A DNA stretch of 64,000 nucleotides, taken from NCBI GenBank assembly GCA_018818065.1, contig JAHISV010000012.1, positions 248,001 through 312,000 on the forward strand, in the 5' to 3' direction. Origin of the DNA: Bacteroidota bacterium (lineage in GTDB: Bacteria > Bacteroidota > Ignavibacteria > Ignavibacteriales > Melioribacteraceae). The notes below the pieces were generated by a model. The model made no database searches. It had not been told where the DNA came from and worked only from the letters and a program-made list of their open reading frames with translations. The position numbers and the translations under genes are program-made. Each line of letters starts with the position of its first letter. The first letter of the stretch is position 1. This document shows, piece after piece, positions 51,625 to 61,500 of this stretch.

Positions 51625-51835
51625 CCCTGGCTACTTCATTAGTAAAACCTAAAGAAATTACTCTGTTAATTAATTTTAAGGCATTTTCAATTGTATTTAC
51701 AAACGACAAATCATTTAGTGCATCAATATGATCAGGTTCCTTATCAAGACGTTACAGAATCAGATTCCTGGCTTTGTCGAATTTTAATTCCTCTAATATA
51801 CTTTCTGCTCTTGCCATAATTTCATGGGCATCTTA
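51625..51835 (-). pseudogene. Remnant TPR tail of the upstream glycosyltransferase, interrupted by stop codons
   Basis: In the same frame as the gene ending at 51833, translation past its TAA gives DAHEIMARAESILEELKFDK ARNLIL, then a second TAA, then RLDKEPDHIDALNDLSFVNT and NALKLINRVISLGFTNE, then a third stop. The segment after the second stop closely resembles the TPR blocks of the giant protein upstream (YDPENLDALNDLSVVHIL). At the second stop the related sequence has Glu (GAA), one base from TAA. The tail therefore looks like a C-terminal domain lost by point mutation. Confidence 0.7.
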
Positions 51836-54800
51836 ATCCAAAAGGGAATTATGATTTTCAGATAAACCAAGTCTGGAATTTACACTTCTTAATCCTTTTC
51901 TTGCTTCAGTATTATCATTATCATTTTTCACTGCCCACTCATACATAGTTTTCGCTTCTTCAAAATGTTCCGCGCTATTGAATACCTCAGCTAATCCCAG
52001 ACACGCTCTTCCGGAATCAGGATTCAATTCAAGCTCGGATAGGAAATATTTTTGGGCTTTTTCCAGATCACCAAGAAGATAAGAAATTTTACCTGCAAAA
52101 TTTATTACATCTGCTTTACTTACATTTTCATAACCGCTTCTTGTACTGGAATTATAAGATTCAACGGCTCTTTCAATTTCTTTTAATGCCAGTTCAGAAT
52201 CATTTTCTTCAGCATGAATCATTGCTCTTGATAAGGATTCTATAAATATGTCATTATTTACAGGATACAAAACATTCCGTTTTGTAATTTTATGGCCTTC
52301 AAGCCAGATCTGTTCAGGAGTGCCATTCCACTTATTTACAAATATTTTTTTATTCGTTTCCAACCGATCAGCATATTTGTCCCTTCCCTCTGCAAGAAAG
52401 CTAACCGATCCGTAATGATGAATAAATACATCTTTAGCTATTACTGTTTTGTAGCCCGCTAGTTGCGCTCTTAAACAAAAATCATCATCTTCAAAATTCC
52501 CTGGTGAAAATCTCTCGTCAAGCCCGCCGATTTTGTCAATCAATTCTTTTTTAATTAGTGTACAAAGGAATGCAACCCGGGGAAATTCTTCTACTATTCC
52601 TTTGTTTTTATTCATTACCAATGATGCGTATTTATGCATAGATTGAATTGAATCATATTCAGCTGCTTTATCTAATTGCACACCACTTACTTTGTTTGAA
52701 ATTGGGCCCACAATCCCAACCTCCTGATGTTTTTCAGCAATTTCAACCATTCTCTCAAGCCAACCTTCGGTAACTACAGTGTCATTGTTAATTAGAAGAA
52801 CATAATCACCTTGAGCCTCCAAAATGCCTTGATTTACAGCTTTCGGGAATCCCAGGTTTTCTTTATTGGCAATTACTTTAACATTTTCAAGCGAATGAAG
52901 TTGTTTAAGAGTATTATCTGTAGAAGCATTATCAACCACAATTATTTCGTAATCCAAAGTAGTTTTGTTTTTAATACTTTCAATGCATTCCAGCGTATAT
53001 TTAATTTGATTAAAAGTAATCAAAATTATAGAGTATCTTGGAAAACTCGAATTGTTCAATGCTTCTTTTCCTTGCAAACTCTTTTTATCTTCAAACTTCA
53101 TGATATATTTTATTTTTCTTCTAATATTTTCACAAGAATAGTTGGAATCAATTAGTTTTTTTCCATTCTTTGAAAACTGACTCCAAATAGTTTCATCTTG
53201 ATATAATTTCACGGTAAATTCAGCAAATTCTTTAGACTCATCCGTGATAAACGAATGAACATTGTTTTCAATGCCAATTCCTTCAGCACCGATAGAAGTT
53301 GAAACCATTGGCACGCCATTAGACAAAGTTTCGCCAACTTTTCCCTTCATTCCTGCCCCAAAACGTAATGGGACTACTGAAACACGACACTTATCAAGAT
53401 AAGGTTTAATTTCAGGCACCCAGCCCGTGACAATAATGTTTTTGGAATTTAATCTTTTTATTTCTTCAGGTGGGTTATTTCCAACTATATAAAATATTAT
53501 TGATGGAATTTTTTTTAGAATTATTGGATATATTTCGCGAATAAAATACAGTACAGCATCTGCATTTGGATTGTGATTAAAATTGCCAACAAATAATAAT
53601 CCATTACGCTCTGAAAATGGTATATTTACTTTCACAATCTCATGAACATTTGGAAGTAAAAATATTGGTTTCTTAGATATGTATTTTTTTATTTCTTTCC
53701 TATCATCCTCTGTAACAGTTACTATCATATCAGCTTTTTTGTAGACTTCCAGTTCTCTTTTCTTGGTATCTTCTGCCTGAAGAAAAACCGCCTTAATTTT
53801 ACTTATTTCTGCCTGCCGCTTTTCACGCAAGTAATGAATATCCACGGTATCAATTAGAACCATTGTATCAGGAGTCATCTTTCGAATAATATCAATGAAA
53901 TGTTCCGCAATAAACCAAAAAGCGATATAAATCAAATCAAATTGTCTATTCTCTAGTTCTAACCCTTTTAATAAATCCTCTCTCATTGATATTGATTCAT
54001 GTGAGTCTTTAAATTTCCACCAACTTTCATATTTGAACCAGAGAAACTCGACCCCTTGCATCTCAAATTCTGCAAAATAATTTAAGCTAGGTTTATCGAC
54101 GAAATTTTTTCCCATTAAATGAACGTATGTAACATTGTACCCCAATTCAATCATTTGTTTTAAAATATGATAGTGTCGAAGTGCCCCTGAAGATCTATCG
54201 GGAAATGGTGGTATATCATCAACAATTAAAATTCTTTTGCCTTTTCTCCTATTTGAAGTTAGAAAAATATTTGCAGTGGTCATATCTGCTTGCTGTTTTA
54301 ATTCATTCTTCCATTTTTCTTCAAACTTAGGCTTATTAATTAGTTGATACTTTTTAAATCCACTTGAAGTATCTGTACCAGAAGTGATACCCTCATGATG
54401 AACAACTTTTGAAAAATGTGAGTAATAAACTTTATACCCAAGTTTTCTTGCTGAAAAACATAAATCTGTATCTTCGTAATAGGCAGGGGCATATTGGGTA
54501 TCAAACCCTCCCAGGGTTGTAAGAATATTTTTTCTTACCATTAATGAAGCGCCTGAACAATAATCTACTTCCCTAACAAAGTTGTATTTTGATGCATTCG
54601 GTTTGTCATTTCTACCGTAGTTCCATCCCGACCCATCACCGAAGATTATTCCACCCGCTTCTTGAAGAGTCTCATCTGGAAATAAGAGCATGCTTCCTAC
54701 AACCCCAGCTTTGGGATAAAAATTGAATACACTTAGCAAGCCTATCAACCATTTGGGTTTTACTTCAGTATCATTATTAAGAAATACTACATAATCGCCT

Positions 54801-55480
54801 TCAGCAGAATCAATTGCTAAATTATTTCCTCCAACAAAGCCTAAATTAATGTTACTATGAATAAATTTAATTCTATTACCATATGCCTCTAAATACCCCG
54901 AAGTATCATCAACCGATGCATTATCAACCACAATAACTTCAAAATTTGAATATGATGTATTCGCAAAAATAGACTCAAGACATTTCTTTGTGTACTCTAC
55001 TTTGTTATAACATAAAATAATAATTGAAACCAATGACTTGTTTTCTTTCACAAGCTGTGCATTTTTCTCAACGTTAAAAATAACTTCATCTATAAATGCA
55101 TCTTCTGTAGAAAGGTTTAGTGATAGTTTTTGAATTTTATAGTGGAGTTGATCCAAACCCGGATTTGTTTCCAAACAACTAGAATAGATTCTAATTGCAC
55201 TTTCATTTTTCTTCTCTTTTTCTTTGATAAGCCCTAAATAAAAAAGTGAATTGATATCCTCTTTATTAAAAGTTAGAGATTTCCTAAAATAATCTTCTGC
55301 CTCGTTGAATTTGTTATTGTAATAATAAATTTTACCTAGATGATACGCAGCCCTACTTTTTAATAAATCCACATTTTCAATTTTATTTAGTATTTGTTCA
55401 AGAAACTCAACAGCACCATTATAATCATTAAGGTTAAATAATTCCTGAAGCTCATCTTCTAATTTTACAATTAATTCCAT
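51833..55480 (-). CDS. Multidomain glycosyltransferase (TPR, GT2, GT4, GT2, TPR)
   Basis: A 1215-residue protein. TPR-like helices at 1-130; a family 2 transferase at about 147-390 (SIIILCYNKVEYTKKCLESI, VVDNASVDDTSG, FLNNDTEVKP, YYEDTDLCFSARKLGY); a GT-B fold (family 4) at about 413-770 (ILIVDDIPPFPDRSSGALRH, LFVGNFNHNPNADAV, VVPLRFGAGMKGKVGETLSN); a second family 2 domain at about 817-1050 (LITFNQIKYTLECIESIKNK, LINNDTVVTEGWLERM, GNFEDDDFCLRAQLAGY); TPR at about 1110-1200. One polypeptide may add three sugars in sequence. The C-terminus is truncated by a stop, see the adjacent remnant. Confidence 0.9.
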   Translation of the reverse strand: MELIVKLEDELQELFNLNDYNGAVEFLEQILNKIENVDLLKSRAAYHLGKIYYYNNKFNEAEDYFRKSLTFNKEDINSLFYLGLIKEKEKKNESAIRIYSSCLETNPGLDQLHYKIQKLSLNLSTEDAFIDEVIFNVEKNAQLVKENKSLVSIIILCYNKVEYTKKCLESIFANTSYSNFEVIVVDNASVDDTSGYLEAYGNRIKFIHSNINLGFVGGNNLAIDSAEGDYVVFLNNDTEVKPKWLIGLLSVFNFYPKAGVVGSMLLFPDETLQEAGGIIFGDGSGWNYGRNDKPNASKYNFVREVDYCSGASLMVRKNILTTLGGFDTQYAPAYYEDTDLCFSARKLGYKVYYSHFSKVVHHEGITSGTDTSSGFKKYQLINKPKFEEKWKNELKQQADMTTANIFLTSNRRKGKRILIVDDIPPFPDRSSGALRHYHILKQMIELGYNVTYVHLMGKNFVDKPSLNYFAEFEMQGVEFLWFKYESWWKFKDSHESISMREDLLKGLELENRQFDLIYIAFWFIAEHFIDIIRKMTPDTMVLIDTVDIHYLREKRQAEISKIKAVFLQAEDTKKRELEVYKKADMIVTVTEDDRKEIKKYISKKPIFLLPNVHEIVKVNIPFSERNGLLFVGNFNHNPNADAVLYFIREIYPIILKKIPSIIFYIVGNNPPEEIKRLNSKNIIVTGWVPEIKPYLDKCRVSVVPLRFGAGMKGKVGETLSNGVPMVSTSIGAEGIGIENNVHSFITDESKEFAEFTVKLYQDETIWSQFSKNGKKLIDSNYSCENIRRKIKYIMKFEDKKSLQGKEALNNSSFPRYSIILITFNQIKYTLECIESIKNKTTLDYEIIVVDNASTDNTLKQLHSLENVKVIANKENLGFPKAVNQGILEAQGDYVLLINNDTVVTEGWLERMVEIAEKHQEVGIVGPISNKVSGVQLDKAAEYDSIQSMHKYASLVMNKNKGIVEEFPRVAFLCTLIKKELIDKIGGLDERFSPGNFEDDDFCLRAQLAGYKTVIAKDVFIHHYGSVSFLAEGRDKYADRLETNKKIFVNKWNGTPEQIWLEGHKITKRNVLYPVNNDIFIESLSRAMIHAEENDSELALKEIERAVESYNSSTRSGYENVSKADVINFAGKISYLLGDLEKAQKYFLSELELNPDSGRACLGLAEVFNSAEHFEEAKTMYEWAVKNDNDNTEARKGLRSVNSRLGLSENHNSLLD

Positions 55481-55561
55481 ATTACTCTCTAAATAAATTT
55501 CAATAAAAATTATATATTATTTGCAGAAACCAAAATTACCTATTTCAGTTGTTTACTGACA

Positions 55562-58500
55562 TTAATCCTTATACTCCATTATCAATTCATCACCCAAATC
55601 ATAAACTGTGCGTTTCTTAAGTTTCTGCTGAAAATATTTTATTTTCTCCGATAATGCTTCCGGATTTTTAATAACAAAATTCCCTTCTACTCGCGGTCTG
55701 TCTATTGCTAATATACTAATCTTAGTTATCCATTCATCTATAATTTCATAAAACTCACTTTTAGGAATTTGTTTACATAAATATGTTTCGAAATTTGACC
55801 AATCTGAAAATCTTTCCCAATCCATATTGGCACTAACTATTCCCACACTTTCAGCATAATCCCAAATTTTTGTGCCTGGATATGGTCTTAATGTACCCCA
55901 TGCAGGGCTGGTGATTTTAGAATCTTTGATATTATTATAAACTGCTCTTAGAGTTATTAGCAAATCCTCTTTCGTTTCAATTGGTGCCCCCAGAATAATG
56001 CTAGGATTTACCTTAATACCATGCTTATTCAGTAAGTCTATTGCTCGTTGATTAATCTCACTAGTTACTCCTTTTTTATTATAATAATCTAATATTTTAT
56101 CACTGAATGATTCTATACCAATCCCAACATCCACAACATTTAGTTTTTTTAATAAAAGACATATCTCATCAGTAATTAGGTTTGCTCTTACTTGACATGA
56201 GAATGAACATTTACCAAGTAATTCTTTTTTATCTAAAATTGATATTAATTCAATTACCTTTTTTTTGTTGGCAATTAATAAATCATCATAAAAGACTATA
56301 TGTCTAATACTCTTCTCTTTAATCATATATTCAACCTCATCAACAATAAGATCCGTTGATAAAGTACGGTAGTGATGAGCAAATTTTTCGGAGGCACAAA
56401 AACTGCACTTATAAGGGCAGCCTCTTGCTGAAACTATACAACCTACCATTTTCGAGTTATAGAATGGGAGCTCATCAATAACCGGTTTTGGTAAAGAATC
56501 CAAATTGTCTACAACTTGCCTATTTTGTGTCTGGAATAGAGCTCCATTTTCTTTGAATAAGAGTCCGGGTATTTCTTTCATTTCCGTTTTATTAAAACTA
56601 CCGTTCCGGATATATAATTTAAGAACCTCTACTAAGGTAATCTCTCCTTCACCTATAACAGCCAAATCAAAACAATCTTGCAATGATTCAGGAAGCAATG
56701 AAATATGTATACCACCAAGGATAACAGGAATTCCCAACTTCTCTTTAATCTTAATGGCATTATTTATTGCAATATGATAATTTTCTGTAGTTGAACTGAT
56801 TCCAATAATATCAGGTTTTGCTTGAATTAATTCTTCTAATACTTCTGCAAATATTACTTTAACTTCTGGAAGTGATTTTGAAATGTATTTCTCTAAATAA
56901 CCTATTCCTAAAGGCACAAAACTATTATATCCTGGTGTATGTCTGGTGGCAAGAAGAAGACCAATAGTCAAAATTGGTTTAACAACACTTGAATTATTAT
57001 CATTTGGTTCTGCCCTATTAGCTGCTTCATAGTTTTCTTTTATATATTGATAATTCTCAAGTGCTATTTTATTTTTTGGTTCTATTTCCAAGACCCTATT
57101 TATCATATTCATTGCTTTTTCTAGCTTGTCTGTAAGGATAAATATAATAGCAAGATCATTGAGGGCATTAATATTAGAATTATCATTTTCAATTAATTCA
57201 TTTAAAATAACTCTTGCATCTTCCATTTGGTTGTTTTCAATTAATTTTTCTGCCTTCTTAATTTTATTTTTATTTTCATCAAACTGTACAGTATCCTCCT
57301 CCATTGTATCATTATTTTGCTGTTGGTTTTCCATTACATAGTCGTAATTTCCCTTAGCAATTTCATTTTCCGGATCAATAAAAAGCACTATATCAATTAA
57401 ATCAAGAGCGAACTCATTTTTATTTTCAAGAATATGTACAACCGATAAATCATTCAATGCATCTAAATTTTCAGGGTCATAGTTTAATAATTCAACCAGC
57501 ACATTTTTTGCTTTACTTAACTGCTGATCCTCAATATGCTTTTCTGCTTCAAGTAGCATCTCCTGACTTTTTTTGCTATTCCATTTATCCTCAATTCTTT
57601 TAGATTCAATTTTTTTATACAAAATTGCCAGATTTTTCTTTACCCACTCAAGATTAGGATTTTCTCTTAATATACTTTGCAATAAGAAGTACGCCTCACA
57701 GTAACTTTGCACTTCAACAAGATTTTGCACAAGATTTATTTGAGCATCCCATGCAGTATTTTTGGTATCTATAGTAACGCCGTTCTTGGTAGCATTTGCC
57801 GTGGCCTTTAAATAAGCATACCCGTTTTTCTCATCTGGCTCAAGATAATTTCCTTCGCCCCACTCATTCCACGCATTAATAAATACTAGCTTTTCTTCAC
57901 CCTCTCTTTTTCTATCAGTATAATTAATTGCTTTGGTTAACCAATATTCGTAGTTCTCAGCTGAGGAGTTTTCGATAATTAGCCCATTGACTCCTTTTCT
58001 TGGTGTATTATCCCAGGATGGAGTTACAGTTCTAAACATTTTGTACTGAGGAGGGGGCCTTCTCATCATATTCTCTATCATCGTTTTGTAGCTATGTACT
58101 TTTAATCCCTCCAAATTACTATACAATCGTCCCTTCTCATTTAGATTATCACCCAACTCATGCCAGTCTGGAGCAAACTCCATCGAAGCATCAAAACCAA
58201 TTTCAACAGGATTTATATTTCTTTCAAAACCTTCAACTCTGATAAGATAAATTCCCCTATATCCAGCTTTTTTGGTCTCTTCTCTCCAAATTGAAGCTGT
58301 TTTTTTGATATCCGGAAAAAGTTCTGTTCTGTAAATAACAACAACTGGTTTATCATTAATAGTTATATAACGTTCATCATCAAAGTATGGGAAGAGCGAA
58401 TGAATAAAATTATGATCATCCTCAAAACTATGGTTCTGAGGAATTATTATATCATCATCTTTGCCATCCCACCTTTTTGTCCAATTTTCATTTGCCCAAC

Positions 58501-61500
58501 AAATACAGAACGGGAAATCCAATTCTTTATTGGCTAATAATTTTTTAATGGGTGTTTCTAAAACCTCTTTTCCGTTAAACCAATAGTGATAATAACAGAA
58601 ACCATTAATGCCGTATTCTTTTGCTAATTCAATTTGCTCTTTTCTAACTTCATCTGATCTAAGATCATAATAATTATTCAGAGGCACATGTGGTTGATAA
58701 TGGGTTGGGTAAAGCGGTGTTGCCTTTTTAACATTTGTCCACTCCGTGAATCCTTTTCCCCAAGCCTTGTCGTTCTCGGGTATCGGGTGAAATTGAGGGA
58801 GATAAATTGCAATTACTCGCACCGAAGATTTATTTATACTTTTCTTCCTTTTTAGAATCATTTCAATCCTATCAGGGTCTTCAATAACCAACTCATTATA
58901 AAAATTAGCTATTCCATCAATTTCGCTCGATAACAGAGGTATGTTTTTATTTCTTACCCCTTCAAATAATTTTTCATGGTCAACTACAGTTTTTTTTTCA
59001 GTATTGGGAGTTTTATCTTCGTTTCCCGAGATATCCTGTGACTTATTAATAATTTCTTCTTTTTTACTAACTAATACCTCAATGTATTCAGCTTGAATTC
59101 CTAAATCCAAATTATCTATAAATTCTATTTTTGTTTCAAGCTCACTGCTCTCTTTAATAAACTCAACTATATCAAATCCCCAGTGCATTGTTACTGGAGA
59201 ACCTTTGGAATCAATAGGATTTCCGTGCCATTCTGGCGTCTTAGTAAACAGAGGTGTACCATCACCACCTTTTGTTGCCCATACTTCTGTTTTATTGTGT
59301 TTATTAATAATCGGGACGGTAAAAATATGAGCGCCTCCAGGTCTGAGAGTGCGAGCTATTTCAGAAAATGCTTTTTGAGGGTTGAATATATGCTCCATAA
59401 CATCCTGTGTTATAACAATGTCAAATGATTCATCACTAAATGTCTGATTTTCTAAATCTTGATTTAGATAATTATTAACGACCTCACCTAATGGCTTGTT
59501 TGGATAATAATATGATGCCACATAATTTTTAACATTATTTTTCAGTTTCAAACTAGCGCCTCGCCTAGAAGATGGAGATGATTCGTGTATTCGAAGGTCC
59601 TTCCAATTAGGGAAATATTTTTCAATTGTGACAACAAGGGCTCTTTCACGAGGGATGGAATAACAATTTTTACATAACAAATTATCTCGGAACCAACTGT
59701 TTTTTGATTCAAAAACGACTTCTTGTTCGCAGCAAGGACAATATCCTTTATGTGAGAAGTAAGGAACTGTACATTCTGAATTATCTTCATTTCCCCGGAT
59801 ATCCTGCAATACACTTAATGCCAGTTTATTACCAGGTTCAAGTTCCAGAACCTTTTCAAAATATTCACTTGCTTTTACATAATCCGCAGTATGGAAATAT
59901 ATTTGTCCAAGCATACTCATAGCAATAGTATCATTCGGAAACAGTTCTAACAATCCCTGTAAAACCAATACTGAGTCATCATTTCTTTTTTGATTAATTA
60001 ATTCATTTGCCTGAAGAAGTTTGTTTTTTCTGTAATCTCCCAAATTAGTTGATATCTTCTTAAGGTCCGCTTTTAAGTTTTCTATTTCTTTATCTTTGCT
60101 CTCCAAATCTCCATTTTTATTTCCATTATTGTTTGTATCTTCTTGCAATAATTCAACATTAGAATCGATACTCGCTTCATTTTCCCGGTTATCAAAATTT
60201 GAAGTCAAGTACTCAAGGTTTGATAGAGCGATTTCATCATTCGGATTAATTGTAAGCACTAAATCAATTAGTTCATCTGCAAATTCAATTTCGCCTTCAA
60301 GAATATGAACAACCGACAAATTGTTAAGTGCATCCAGATTTTCAGGATCATGATTTAGTATTTCAATTAACACATTTTTCGCTTCAGTTAATTGCTGAGC
60401 ATTAATAGCTTCTTCTACTTGTAATAATCTTTCCTGGCTTTTAGCCTCATCCCATCTGTCAGTTTCGCGTTCTATTTCGATTTTTTTAGATAGATCATCC
60501 ATACTATTTCTAATCCAATCCAGATCCATATTTTCTTCTAATAAACTCTGCAACAGTAAATAAGCTTCAAAATAGTTTTTCAGAAGAACCAGATTATCTA
60601 TTACATTGATTGTAGCCTGCATATCATCATTCTGAGAATCATTATGATTTCCCAAGTCAACTTTTGATTTATTATTATCTATGGCTACATTATTATTAAT
60701 AGCATTTGCAGTTGCCTTTAAATACGCATACCCGTTTTTCTCATCTGGCTCAAGATAATTTCCTTCGCCCCACTCATTCCACGCATTAATAAATACTAAC
60801 TTTTCATCACCCTCTCTTTTACTATCAGTATAATTAATTGCTTTGGTTAACCAATATTCGTAATTCTCAGCTGAAGAGTTTTCGATAACTAGTCCATTGA
60901 CTCCTTTTCTTGGAGTATTATCCCAGGATGGAGTTACAGATCTAAACATTTTGTATTGAGGAGGGGTTCTTCTCATCATATTCTCTACCATCGTTTTGTA
61001 GCTATGTACTCTTAAGTCCTGCAAGTCATTATACAATCTTCCCTTCTCATTTAGATTATCACCCAACTCATGCCAGGCTGGAGCAAACTCCATCGAAGCA
61101 TCAAAACCAATATCAGCAGGGTTTATATTTCTTTCAAAACCTTCAACTCTGATAAGATAAATTCCCCTATATCCAGCTTTTTTGGTCTCTTCTCTCCAAA
61201 TTGAAGCCGTTTTTTTGATATCCGGAAATAGTTCTGTTCTGTAAATAACAACAACTGGTTTATCATTAATAGTTATATAACGTTCATCATCAAAGTATGG
61301 GAAGAGCGAATGAATAAAATTATAATCATCCTCAAAATTATGGTGCTGAGGAATTATTATATCATCATCCTTGCCGTCCCACCTTTTTGTCCAATTTTCA
61401 TTTGCCCAGCAAATACAGAATGGGAAATCCAATTCTTTATTCTTTAGCATTTTTTTGATAGGTGTTTCTAAAACCTCTTTTCCGTTGAACCAATAATAAT

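Noticed and set aside
55481..55561. Bacteroidota-type promoter (TTTG ... TAnnTTTG) before the gene at 51833-55480
   Set aside because: The upstream TTTG is present, but the downstream element reads TAATTTTT; in AT-rich DNA this is too weak to call.
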